From positions 372,001 through 436,000 of the forward strand of contig NZ_QPJS01000002.1 of NCBI RefSeq assembly GCF_003337435.1: DNA of 64,000 nucleotides, written 5' to 3'. This document shows positions 37,457 through 46,357 of this stretch, piece by piece. Each line of letters starts with the position of its first letter. The first letter of the stretch is position 1. The position numbers and the translations under genes are program-made. The stretch is from Schleiferia thermophila. GTDB lineage: Bacteria > Bacteroidota > Bacteroidia > Flavobacteriales > Schleiferiaceae. The notes under the pieces are model-generated. The model was not told the origin of the DNA and searched no databases. It saw only the letters and a program-made list of their open reading frames with translations.

Positions 37457-38900
37457 ACATATTAAATATGTAATTCTAATCAATGCAATAGCACTGGTGG
37501 GCATTATTTTAATCCAGTTTTTTTGGATAAAAGCAGCATTAAAATTGTCGGAAAACAATCTGGACAGAGATGTAAATGAAGCGCTTAACAAAGTAGCCGA
37601 CAAGGTTGAAAATTCAGAGAAATTCCGAAAAATCATACGAGGACTAAATTTAATGAAGAACGGTGATGAAGATGAATATGCAGAATCCATAAATGAAGTA
37701 TTTGAAAATCTTCCTGGTACTTTCCACTCTGAACCCGGCAATACCGATAAAGGAGATCTGGCAATCTATCTGAACAAATCCCTTAAAAAATTTTATCAGC
37801 GCAGGTCTCAAATAGCAGATTCCATTGTCAAAGAATTAATGGTCACCGACTTTTTTACTTACAAAACCGTAGAAGATAAACTCGAGGGAATTAATATTGA
37901 CTCGTTGCTGAGAAGTGAACTATCCTTTAAAGGCATCAACACACCTGTTGAATTTGGAGTTTTTGAAAAGCTACAACTCACCAAGATTCATTCACCGGGA
38001 TTTGATCCAAATCTTGTACAGTACAAGACGATGCTGCTAAGGCATGATGTGATGTCACCGCCAGTTTGGTTGTATGTGTATTTGCCAAAGAGAAATCAAT
38101 TGCTTTTTAAAAACATTCAGTGGCTAACCTTGCTTAATTTTCTTTTTATCGTGATTGTTATTATATCCTCTTTTATCACTATTCAGCAGATGCTCACCCA
38201 AAAAGAAATCAGCAGAATTAAAACAGACTTCATCAACAACATGACACATGAATTTAAAACTCCGATTTCAACCATTTTTCTAGCTACAAAAAATCTCACA
38301 AATCCTAAAATTCTCGTTGATCAGGAGCGGATGAAAAAATACGTAAACATCATCAAAGAAGAAAATCAGAGAATGAATCAGCAGGTGGAAATGGTGCTTC
38401 GTTTAGCCTTGTTGGACAAAAAGCAGCTTCAGCTGCGCCTCGAATCGTTTGATATGCTCGAAATTGTAAACGAAGCTATCAATCATATGAAATTTCGAAT
38501 AGAAAATAGAAGTGGAAGGATAGAAGTATTGAATAACGCGACAAATACCAGAGTCTTTGGCGATAAAGAACACATTAAAAATGTTATCATAAATTTGCTC
38601 GACAATGCTATCAAATATTCTTTCGAGGAATTGGAGATTCAGGTAATTTTGAACTCCCCGGCACCCAATGAGTTACATATATCAATTAAGGACAAAGGCA
38701 TAGGCATGACAAAAAATGTAGTTGAAAAAATCTTCGATAGATTTTACCGGCAGTCCACCGGGGATGTTCACGATGTAAAAGGCCATGGCCTTGGGCTGAG
38801 TTATGTAATGGAAATTTTAAGACTTCATGGAGCCAAAATAGATGTAGATAGCGCTCCCAATAAAGGAAGTACATTTACAATCAAATTCAAAAATCAGTAA
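37446..38900 (+). CDS. Two-component sensor histidine kinase (RprX-like)
   Basis: A 484-residue membrane kinase: TM1 (about residues 7-26), an extracytoplasmic domain (about 30-220), TM2 (about 225-247), HisKA with His268 (NNMTHEFKTPIST), and HATPase with NLLDNAIKYS, KDKGIGM and GHGLGLSYVM. There is no HAMP domain, as is usual for this Bacteroidota type. The start is a TTG at 37446 inside the end of the preceding gene (11-base overlap); no ATG occurs before TM1, so TTG is needed to keep the membrane anchor. It pairs with the OmpR-type regulator 10 bases downstream. Confidence 0.9.
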   Translation: MKIKHIKYVILINAIALVGIILIQFFWIKAALKLSENNLDRDVNEALNKVADKVENSEKFRKIIRGLNLMKNGDEDEYAESINEVFENLPGTFHSEPGNTDKGDLAIYLNKSLKKFYQRRSQIADSIVKELMVTDFFTYKTVEDKLEGINIDSLLRSELSFKGINTPVEFGVFEKLQLTKIHSPGFDPNLVQYKTMLLRHDVMSPPVWLYVYLPKRNQLLFKNIQWLTLLNFLFIVIVIISSFITIQQMLTQKEISRIKTDFINNMTHEFKTPISTIFLATKNLTNPKILVDQERMKKYVNIIKEENQRMNQQVEMVLRLALLDKKQLQLRLESFDMLEIVNEAINHMKFRIENRSGRIEVLNNATNTRVFGDKEHIKNVIINLLDNAIKYSFEELEIQVILNSPAPNELHISIKDKGIGMTKNVVEKIFDRFYRQSTGDVHDVKGHGLGLSYVMEILRLHGAKIDVDSAPNKGSTFTIKFKNQ

Positions 38901-38910
38901 ATCAAAAAAC

Positions 38911-39618
38911 ATGAATACAAAAAAGGTCCTTTTAGTCGAAGACGACACCAATTTTGGTCTCGTATTAAAAGACTATCTTGAAATAAATAATTTCGAGGTT
39001 ACTCTTGCCAAAGATGGAATAATGGGGCTTAACCTGTTTAAGTCAAACAATTACGATATCATCATTTTGGATGTAATGATGCCCAAAAAAGATGGATTTT
39101 CTCTGGCTACAGACATCAGGGCTATTGATAAAATAACGCCAATAATTTTTCTCACGGCCAAGGCCCTCAAAGACGATGTCATAAAGGGATACCAGTCCGG
39201 TGCTGATGATTACATTATTAAACCTTTCGATTCTGAAATTTTGCTGCATAAAATAAATGCGCTTCTCAATAGGAAAGAAATCGATAATAAAGACAGCGAA
39301 ATCCCTGAAGTTCTAACTGCCGGAAACTGCACGATCAATACCAGACTTCGCGAATTGAAGATTTTTGATAAAGCGCGTACTCTGTCGCCCAAAGAAATTG
39401 CGCTACTGGCACTGCTTTTTAAGCACAAAAACGATTTGGTACGCCGTACGGATGCACTGCTGAAAATCTGGAAAGACGACAGCTATTTCACGGCTCGAAG
39501 CATGGATGTATATATGGCAAAGATTCGAAAATACATAAAAGAAGACCCCACTCTGGAAATCATCAACATTCACGGAGAGGGATTCAGGCTGATCGAAAAA
39601 AATACAGATGCTCAGTGA
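38911..39618 (+). CDS. OmpR/PhoB-type response regulator (RprY-like)
   Basis: A 235-residue DNA-binding regulator: receiver domain with DD near residue 11, phospho-acceptor Asp54 (IIILDVMMP), Thr and Lys in FLTAKA and IKPFD. A winged helix follows (about 130-230: LSPKEIALLALL and VYMAKIRKYI). It forms a two-component pair with the kinase just upstream and is the only visible transcription-factor output of the six-gene cluster. It ends with a 7-base overlap against the convergent metal permease gene. Confidence 0.93.
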   Translation: MNTKKVLLVEDDTNFGLVLKDYLEINNFEVTLAKDGIMGLNLFKSNNYDIIILDVMMPKKDGFSLATDIRAIDKITPIIFLTAKALKDDVIKGYQSGADDYIIKPFDSEILLHKINALLNRKEIDNKDSEIPEVLTAGNCTINTRLRELKIFDKARTLSPKEIALLALLFKHKNDLVRRTDALLKIWKDDSYFTARSMDVYMAKIRKYIKEDPTLEIINIHGEGFRLIEKNTDAQ

Positions 39619-40469
39619 AGTCGCCTGATACTTCGCTTTTTGGCAAGACTGTAATACGATAGAAAAACAAAAAATGTCACTCCCTGCATAAAGGCTATAG
39701 TACCGCTGATGGATACATCGAGTGCATCAGCGGCTACAAGGCCTGTAGAAGTACTAGCCGCTGCTAATGTAAGGGATAAGAAGATCAACCTTTTCATATT
39801 GCCGGAGACAAGCCATGATGCTGCAATAGGCGTCACTAGAAACGATAGAATTAAAATAACTCCTACCAACTCAAAGGAAAGTACAATAAAAATGGAAATA
39901 AAAATGTGATAAATCATGTTCCAAATCTCTGGATTAACACCACGGGACCTGGCAAACTCACTGTTGAAACTTACAAATTTCATTACACGGCCCATTACAA
40001 GGTGAAAAGTTAAAGCCAGAAGTACAAGAAACAGGGAAATCCAAACACCTCTCGCACCCACATCGTAGTCGCCGATAGTCCACCTGTCTATAGGAACAAA
40101 AGCAATTTCACCAAACAACACGCAGTCCTGGTCAAGGTCAACTCCCTCTGCAGGTCCGCTGATAAGCAAAATTCCCAATGCGAAAAATACAACAAATACC
40201 CCTCCAATAGCAGCATCGGAATAAATTCCTTTGATGCCCTCGAGTCGCCGTATTAAAACAGAAACAAGTACACCTGTAAACAAAGCACCAATGAGAGAAC
40301 CGAAAAAACTTCTTTCACCAGTGATTAAAAAAACCAATACGATCCCCGGCAATAGTGAATGTGAGAGCGCGTCTCCATACATCGACTTTTGGCTTAGTAC
40401 CATGTAAATACCGGAAATAGACGCAGCTACAGATAAAAATATCGCCGTGAAAAATATTTCGATGTCCAT
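39612..40469 (-). CDS. Metal ABC transporter permease (second)
   Basis: A 285-residue ABC-3 family membrane protein of the TroC/TroD/ZnuB type with about eight hydrophobic segments. GDALSHSLLPGIVL near residue 33 is the typical first conserved loop. It is the last gene of the five-gene metal-uptake operon, 27 bases after its paralogue at 40497-41342. Two different permeases in one operon, as in tro and mtsABC-type systems, suggests a heterodimeric channel. Confidence 0.92.
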   Translation of the reverse strand: MDIEIFFTAIFLSVAASISGIYMVLSQKSMYGDALSHSLLPGIVLVFLITGERSFFGSLIGALFTGVLVSVLIRRLEGIKGIYSDAAIGGVFVVFFALGILLISGPAEGVDLDQDCVLFGEIAFVPIDRWTIGDYDVGARGVWISLFLVLLALTFHLVMGRVMKFVSFNSEFARSRGVNPEIWNMIYHIFISIFIVLSFELVGVILILSFLVTPIAASWLVSGNMKRLIFLSLTLAAASTSTGLVAADALDVSISGTIAFMQGVTFFVFLSYYSLAKKRSIRRLH

Positions 40470-40496
40470 GGCTATGATCGAATTGAGCTTAGGCGA

Positions 40497-41342
40497 TTAT
40501 TCATACTTCTCATTCGTTTTTTTTCTAAATAAGTACAATACAATCAGCAACATACCGCCAACCACAACTATAATGGGGCCGGTGGGCATTTTAGGGTAGA
40601 TGTAGCTGATGACTGTTCCTCCTGCTGACATCAGCAATGAAATTGCCATTGCATAGCTTGTCATCTGTCGGATACTTGCCGAAATCAGCCTGCTGCCAAG
40701 AGCCGGCAATATGATCAACGCAGAAATCAATACAACACCTACGGCCTGCACACCCATCACCACGGCCCCTGTAAGCAGTGAAGTCAGAAGAGTATTGATT
40801 CTGCCAACCGGGAGACCAATTGCCTTGGCATAAGTACTGTCGAAGGAAACTGTGATCAGTGCTTTTTCGCTCCATTTTACAAAAGCCAGAATAAGAGCCG
40901 TCAGCACAGCATACATGCCAACATCCAGATTGGTAAGGGCGGCTGCTTTTCCCAGGAGAAAAGCACTTAATCCAGCCTGATTGCCATACGGCAATTTTTC
41001 TGCTACTGTAAGGAGTACAACCCCTAGCCCATAAAACATTGTAAGAACCACAGCCATAGCTACATCGGCTTTCAAAAAACTAATTTTTATAATTTTCTCT
41101 GTCAATATCTGGGCAAAATATCCTGTGATGAATCCGCCCATAAACAACAGCCAGAAATTTTTTTCACCTGATAATAAATAGCCGATTACCATACCAGGCA
41201 GCAGGGAATGTGATATGACATCACCAGAAAGCGATTTGTTTTGGAGAAAAACAAAAACTCCTACCCTCGAAGCCGATATAGCAAGCAATGCGCTGCCTGC
41301 AAAAACCCAAAGAAAGTTTGGCTCCTGAAACATTGAGATCAT
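40497..41342 (-). CDS. Metal ABC transporter permease (first)
   Basis: A 281-residue ABC-3 family permease, paralogous to the downstream gene, with GDVISHSLLPGMVIGYLL near residue 35 and about eight membrane helices. It overlaps the ATPase gene by 4 bases (ATGA). The substrate is inferred from the binding protein and the MntR-type repressor to be manganese or another divalent metal. Confidence 0.92.
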   Translation of the reverse strand: MISMFQEPNFLWVFAGSALLAISASRVGVFVFLQNKSLSGDVISHSLLPGMVIGYLLSGEKNFWLLFMGGFITGYFAQILTEKIIKISFLKADVAMAVVLTMFYGLGVVLLTVAEKLPYGNQAGLSAFLLGKAAALTNLDVGMYAVLTALILAFVKWSEKALITVSFDSTYAKAIGLPVGRINTLLTSLLTGAVVMGVQAVGVVLISALIILPALGSRLISASIRQMTSYAMAISLLMSAGGTVISYIYPKMPTGPIIVVVGGMLLIVLYLFRKKTNEKYE

Positions 41343-42109
41343 GACTTTGCAATCTCTTCTCGAGCATTCCCGGCAGTTCGGATTCTGTCCAATGCAGGCA
41401 AACCACCACCATAAGTTTCAAATAAATACTGTGGCTGTAAAGCTTCTTTTTTCTGTCCAGAGAAAATCAGTTTTCGATTGATCATGACGAAATAATCAAA
41501 ATAATCAAAGGCTGTTTGCAAATCGTGATGAACAATAACAACAGTCTTTTTCTCTTGCTTCATTTCTTTCAAAAGCTTCAAAATAGCGCTTTCTGTTACA
41601 GAATCCACTCCTGCAAAAGGCTCATCCATTATATAAAGCTCAGCCTCTCTTGCTAATGCCCTGGCGATAAAAACCCTCTGTTGCTGGCCACCACTGAGTT
41701 GTCCAATAGGTTTGTCTTTGTATTCTAGGAGATGTACCTTTTCAAGAGCCTTCAGTGTAGCTTCCTTGTCTGAATTTTTTAATCTTTTGAAAATGTTATC
41801 AGGTGCATACCGCCCCATCAGGGCTACATCGTACACACTGACAGGAAAATTCCAATCCACACTCTCACGCTGAGGAACATATGCAATTTTGCTGCGAACT
41901 TGATCTATTGAGTGGCCTAAAACCTGAATTGTTCCCTGCATCGGATGGATTAGTCCCATTATACTTTTAAGCAAAGTGGACTTACCGGAACCATTTGGCC
42001 CGATGACTCCGCAAATCACGCCTTGTGGCACTGTGAAGCAAAGGTCAAAGATTACTGGTCTTCCGAGGTATCCGGCAGTTAGATTTGTGATGTTTAGAGC
42101 ATCATTCAT
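41339..42109 (-). CDS. Metal ABC transporter ATP-binding protein
   Basis: A 256-residue ATPase. Walker A GPNGSGKSTLLK, signature LSGGQQQRVFIARAL, Walker B ELYIMDEPFAGVD and the H-loop HHD are all intact. It powers the two permeases downstream; it overlaps the binding-protein gene by 8 bases and the first permease by 4. Confidence 0.94.
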   Translation of the reverse strand: MNDALNITNLTAGYLGRPVIFDLCFTVPQGVICGVIGPNGSGKSTLLKSIMGLIHPMQGTIQVLGHSIDQVRSKIAYVPQRESVDWNFPVSVYDVALMGRYAPDNIFKRLKNSDKEATLKALEKVHLLEYKDKPIGQLSGGQQQRVFIARALAREAELYIMDEPFAGVDSVTESAILKLLKEMKQEKKTVVIVHHDLQTAFDYFDYFVMINRKLIFSGQKKEALQPQYLFETYGGGLPALDRIRTAGNAREEIAKS

Positions 42110-43034
42110 CTTTCAAGGCATTGTAGATTTGATGAACATTATGACGGAAGGCACCTGCCAAGGTATGATGTCCCAAGTGTTTAGGTCCGGTGGCATCTGA
42201 ATAGAGTACTCCGCCGAGCTTAAGTGAATAACCCTTTGATTTACAGCCTTCAATCACTGCTTTTACGGATTTTTCCTGAATTGTACTTTCAATAAAGATG
42301 GCGGGTATTCTATTCTCAACAATCAGGTTTATCATGTCAATGATATCTTTTAATCCATGTTCGGAAGCAGTACTGATACCCTGGAGTCCAAGGACTTGGA
42401 AGTTGTAAGCCTTTCCAAAATAATTGAATGCATCGTGTGCGGTGATTAATATCCTTTTTTCCTGAGGGATCATCTCAAACATTCGGATTGCCTCCAGGTG
42501 AGCTTCTGTTAATTCCACTAAGTAATTCTCCTCATTTTTTGAAATATAATCCAGTTGTTCCACGGAGAAGTAATTCTTATACCTGCTTACTATCTCTAAA
42601 ACTACGCTTTGGATGGCCATTTGCCATAGTGGGATATCAAACCACACATGCGGATCAGGGATTTTTTCGTCGATAAATATCAAATCATCCTGATTAAGAA
42701 AATCTGTCACTGCAATGGACTTATTTGTTTTTTTTAGGTTTTCGAGTGTCTGAGCTATTTTACCTTCGAGGTTCAGACCATTATAGAGGATTACATCAGA
42801 AGCTTTTAGCAGTTTAACTTCGCCTGCACTGGCTTTATATGTGTGGGGGTCTGTCCCCGGTTTCATTAATGCATAAACATTAAGAGTTGTATCAAAAATT
42901 TGTTGAATTGCATCGTAAATCATCGTTGTGGTGCATACTACATTGATTTTATTTCCTTCAGTGGCGCTACGGGTCTTACATCCATGCATCAGGAGACAAC
43001 ACAAAAACACCAAAACAATATGTGTCCTATTCAT
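42102..43034 (-). CDS. Metal ABC transporter substrate-binding lipoprotein (probably manganese)
   Basis: A 310-residue TroA/PsaA-type (cluster A-I) binding protein. It has a lipoprotein signal peptide with lipobox MHGC near residue 19. Likely metal ligands are His in DPHTYKAS, His in DPHVWFD, Glu in FIESTIQ and Asp in YSDATG. The His/His/Glu/Asp set and the absence of a His-rich loop fit manganese or iron better than zinc. I chose the start MNRTHIVLV, which overlaps the repressor stop by 8 bases; an ATG four codons upstream is also in frame. Confidence 0.9.
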   Translation of the reverse strand: MNRTHIVLVFLCCLLMHGCKTRSATEGNKINVVCTTTMIYDAIQQIFDTTLNVYALMKPGTDPHTYKASAGEVKLLKASDVILYNGLNLEGKIAQTLENLKKTNKSIAVTDFLNQDDLIFIDEKIPDPHVWFDIPLWQMAIQSVVLEIVSRYKNYFSVEQLDYISKNEENYLVELTEAHLEAIRMFEMIPQEKRILITAHDAFNYFGKAYNFQVLGLQGISTASEHGLKDIIDMINLIVENRIPAIFIESTIQEKSVKAVIEGCKSKGYSLKLGGVLYSDATGPKHLGHHTLAGAFRHNVHQIYNALKDE

Positions 43035-43689
43035 CGGTTTTGACATAGATTTTTTCAGCAGTATTTCTAGATATATACATAGATTTTTGGTGGTTTACTT
43101 TGATTTTCAAACTTCCGTCGTGAGGGTTTAATCTAATGATATGAACTACTGAACCTAAAAAAATTCCTTCCTCACCCAGAAACTTCAAAAAGTCTTCACT
43201 GTCATCGGCTACAGATTTTATGGTAGCAAATGAATTTACTTCTACATCACACAATCTCAACAGATCAATTTGTTCAAGATGGCCATGTTTATCAGGTATG
43301 GGCTCTCCATGTGGGTCATATTTCGGGAAACCGAGATAAACTTCGAGTTTGTTGATCAAAGCTTCGCTCCGAATGTGCTCAAGTTGTTCGGCTATTTCAT
43401 GGACTTCTTCCCATCCCATACCTAGTTTTTTTACCAGGAACACTTCCCATAGCCGGTGTTTTCTGATTACCTGTAGAGCCATGGCACTGCCTTTATCGGT
43501 AAGGATGCATCCCTGATACTTTTCATATGTCACCAGACCTTTTTCCGATAGCTTTTTGACCATTTCAGTCACTGACGGGGCTTTGGCTTCCAGTGTTTTG
43601 GCAAGGGCATTGGTACTCACCGGATTTTTGCCTAACCCACTGAGCTCAAAAATGGCTTTCAGATAATTTTCTTCAGAGTGTGACTGCAC
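43027..43689 (-). CDS. MntR/DtxR-family metal-dependent repressor
   Basis: A 220-residue regulator: N-terminal winged helix (about 1-60, with VTEMVKKLSEKGLV), the dimerisation and metal-binding domain (about 65-140, with HRLWEVFL and HEIAEQLEHI), and a C-terminal FeoA/SH3-like domain (about 145-220). It heads the metal-uptake operon it presumably controls. Just upstream lie a good -7 box and a 16-bp palindrome that fits a MntR-type operator. Metal-loaded protein would be expected to shut off uptake. Confidence 0.93.
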   Translation of the reverse strand: MQSHSEENYLKAIFELSGLGKNPVSTNALAKTLEAKAPSVTEMVKKLSEKGLVTYEKYQGCILTDKGSAMALQVIRKHRLWEVFLVKKLGMGWEEVHEIAEQLEHIRSEALINKLEVYLGFPKYDPHGEPIPDKHGHLEQIDLLRLCDVEVNSFATIKSVADDSEDFLKFLGEEGIFLGSVVHIIRLNPHDGSLKIKVNHQKSMYISRNTAEKIYVKTDE

Positions 43690-43706
43690 TTTTGAGATGT
43701 ATCACA

Positions 43707-43714
43707 CAAAAGTA
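43707..43714 (-). promoter_or_regulatory. -7 promoter box of the metal-uptake operon
   Basis: TACTTTTG on the minus strand, an exact TAnnTTTG match 18 bases before the repressor ATG. Confidence 0.55.
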
Positions 43715-43742
43715 CAGTTTATTTAAAATGCAGAATAAATAT

Positions 43743-43758
43743 TTTAGGCTATCCTAAA
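43743..43758 (-). promoter_or_regulatory. MntR/DtxR-type operator palindrome
   Basis: TTTAGG-CTAT-CCTAAA, a perfect 6-bp inverted repeat around 4 bases, resembles DtxR/MntR-family sites. It lies about 30 bases upstream of the -7 box and overlaps the glyS stop codon. Confidence 0.65.
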
Positions 43759-45281
43759 TAATTTTTGTAGTGATACTGCGTATTTAAAAAGTTATTTAGT
43801 TCTGAAATATGAATTCGGATCTGTTCTAAGGTGTCACGGTCTCTTAGTGTGACGGTATTGTCGTTCAAAGTCTGGTGGTCAATGGTTATGCAATATGGAG
43901 TTCCAATTGCATCCTGACGTCTGTATCTGCGCCCAATTGAGTCCTTCTCGTCGTAAATACATTGAAAGTCCCATTTGAGTTGTTCAAATACTTCTTCTGC
44001 TTTTTGAGGCAGTCCGTCTTTTTTTACCAAAGGCAATACAGCTACTTTCGCTGGAGCCAGAATATAAGGCAATTTGAGCAATGTTCGGGTTGACCCATCG
44101 TTGAGAGTTTCCTCCCTTAAAGCGTAGCTTAGCATGGCAAGCACCGTCCGATCAAGACCTATGGAGGTTTCAATCACATAAGGAATGTAGCTTTCGCTGG
44201 TTTCAGGGTCGAAATACTGCATTTTCCGCCCGCTGTAAGTCTCGTGATTTTTAAGGTCAAAATCGGTGCGGGAGTGAATTCCTTCAAGTTCCTTAAATCC
44301 AAAAGGAAAATTGAACTGAATATCACAGGCTGCATTGGCATAGTGAGCGAGCTTATCGTGGTCGTGAAATCGGTAGTACTTATCCGGTATTCCAAGGGAT
44401 AGATGCCATTTCATACGCTCCTCTTTCCAAAAGCGATACCACTCCATTTCAGTGCCTGGCTTGACAAAAAACTGCATTTCCATCTGTTCAAACTCTCTCA
44501 TTCTGAAGATGAATTGCCTGGCAACAATTTCATTTCTGAATGCCTTCCCTACTTGAGCTATCCCAAAAGGCACCTTCATCCTTCCAGTTTTGTAAACATT
44601 TAAGAAATTGACAAAGATGCCTTGTGCTGTTTCAGGTCGGAGATAAATGACAGATGCTTCGTCAGTTACTGACCCAAGTTTGGTGTCGAACATCAGATTG
44701 AAATACCTGACCTCCGTCCAGTTTTTGGTGCCAGAAATGGGGCAAACGATATTTTCGTCCTGTAAGATATTTCTTAGTTCATCCAGGTCATTTTTCTCCA
44801 AGGCAGCTACAAATCGCCGGTGCAGCGCATCTCTCTTTTCAAGAATTTCTAAGGCTCTTGGATTTGTTTTGACAAAGAGTTCTTTATCAAAACTATCGCC
44901 GAACCTCTTTGAGGCTTTATCAATCTCTTTTTGGAGTCGTTGGTTGTATTTCTCGATGTGTTCTTCGATTAATACATCCGCTCTGTATCTTTTTTTTGAG
45001 TCTTTGTTGTCTACCAAAGGATCCATAAATGCATCCACATGGCCAGAAGCTTTCCAAGTGGTAGGATGCATAAAAATAGCAGCATCAATGCCTACTATAT
45101 TTTTGTGGAGTCGGGTCATAGAATACCACCAATAATTTCGAATGTTGTTTTTTAACTCTACGCCCAGCTGACCATAATCATATACTGCCGATAGTCCATC
45201 GTATATTTCACTTGAAGGAAATATGAATCCGTATTCTTTAGAGTGTGATATTAGCGTTTTAAGTTCTGTTTCCTGACTCAT
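43749..45281 (-). CDS. glyS: Glycine-tRNA ligase (dimeric type)
   Basis: Charges tRNA-Gly. The 510-residue protein is the single-chain alpha2 form rather than the two-subunit form, with class II motifs: YLRPETAQGIFVNF, the motif 2 region FRNEIVARQFIFRMREF, and the C-terminal anticodon-binding domain (KVAVLPLVKKDG). I chose MSQETELKTLISH as the start; the upstream 13 residues are not family-like. The protein is expressed from its own promoter, and its stop codon lies within the downstream operator. Confidence 0.96.
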   Translation of the reverse strand: MSQETELKTLISHSKEYGFIFPSSEIYDGLSAVYDYGQLGVELKNNIRNYWWYSMTRLHKNIVGIDAAIFMHPTTWKASGHVDAFMDPLVDNKDSKKRYRADVLIEEHIEKYNQRLQKEIDKASKRFGDSFDKELFVKTNPRALEILEKRDALHRRFVAALEKNDLDELRNILQDENIVCPISGTKNWTEVRYFNLMFDTKLGSVTDEASVIYLRPETAQGIFVNFLNVYKTGRMKVPFGIAQVGKAFRNEIVARQFIFRMREFEQMEMQFFVKPGTEMEWYRFWKEERMKWHLSLGIPDKYYRFHDHDKLAHYANAACDIQFNFPFGFKELEGIHSRTDFDLKNHETYSGRKMQYFDPETSESYIPYVIETSIGLDRTVLAMLSYALREETLNDGSTRTLLKLPYILAPAKVAVLPLVKKDGLPQKAEEVFEQLKWDFQCIYDEKDSIGRRYRRQDAIGTPYCITIDHQTLNDNTVTLRDRDTLEQIRIHISELNNFLNTQYHYKNYLG

Positions 45282-45307
45282 CTTTTGAGTATTCTTTAAA
45301 ATGCGCG

Positions 45308-45315
45308 CAAAACTA
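45308..45315 (-). promoter_or_regulatory. -7 promoter box upstream of glyS
   Basis: TAGTTTTG on the minus strand, an exact consensus match 27 bases before the glyS ATG chosen here. Confidence 0.45.
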
Positions 45316-45419
45316 TGCAAAACAATTTCAATAGTTGTCTGAATTTTCAGTTCTTTGTGTTTTGATTTAAACAGATCGATAAAAATATTAAGAACATTTA
45401 TTTATTTACTCCCTCGATA

Positions 45420-46318
45420 GAACAATTTCGCATTGCTTACACACTTATATGTGTTTTCTGCATACAGTTGAATGCTATAGCTCAAATCCCTGTGCATTAC
45501 AAATTTGATGTTACAAAGGGTATAAACTCAAATGTTGTGTATGATGTAGTTTTTGATAGTGTAGGATTCTTATGGCTGACCACCGAAGAAGGTCTCATGA
45601 GATTTGACGGAAATACATTTAAGTCATTCGTTTATACTGATAATAAATATAGAGCAGGGAGTTCAATTCAGATTGACCAAAATGGAAGAGTTTGGTACCA
45701 GTCGTTCGATGGAAACATTTTTTTCTGGAAAATGATTCGATAAAAGAGTTTACTCTAGGAAGGGAATTGTACTACTCTTCTATTTTGATTGAAGGGAATC
45801 ATTTAATTTATCTTGATGGAATGTCACTGGTCTTTTATGTTTTGAATTCAAATCAAATAAAATGGAAAGTGCCTCTGCTCACACAATACATTACTTCACT
45901 TGTAAAATTTGATAATCATTATTACCTTGGAGGAGATTATTTGTATTTGGTTAATGTTCAAGATCAAAAAGTTGAAAAAAAAGGAAATATAAATAATATT
46001 ATTTCGATTTTCAGTAATGGTAATTGATTTATTTTGCAAGTTAATCAAAATAATCAGCACATACTTTATGAGTACAATTATGAAGGATTTTATAAATTAT
46101 TTGAGACTCCATATCGAATAAATTCTATTCATTTTATTGAAAATGATCTGATAATAGCAGACAATCAGGGAATTCATATATACGAGCAAGGTGTTTTTAA
46201 AAATTACTTTATAAATGAATCTTTTTCAAAAATATTAATTGACCATAATAAACAGTTGATTGGTGCTACTACAAGAGGAGGAATCTTAATTATACCAAAT
46301 CAAAATGATCTCGAATAA
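45420..46318 (+). pseudogene. Remnant of a two-component regulator propeller sensor
   Basis: Three open segments together encode the N-terminal part of a beta-propeller sensor: a signal peptide ending NAIAQ (coded from about 45420), then VVYDVVFDSVGFLWLTTEEG and RFDGNTFKSF, hallmark propeller repeats. The frame breaks at a seven-T tract (45718-45724): one extra T would restore reading into FFLENDSIKEF. An in-frame TGA follows at 46025, and a stop at 46316 ends the last segment. No standard start codon precedes the signal peptide; the first is a TTG inside it at 45468. The expected membrane helix, kinase or other output is missing. This is a decayed, truncated gene. Confidence 0.8.
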
Positions 46319-46357
46319 ATCATTAAAATACTACGATGAGATTTTTTTAAGTATCCG

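Noticed and set aside
45692-46318. Two separate small genes after the propeller fragment
   Set aside because: They continue the same beta-propeller protein in a shifted frame and across a single stop, so they are parts of one decayed gene.
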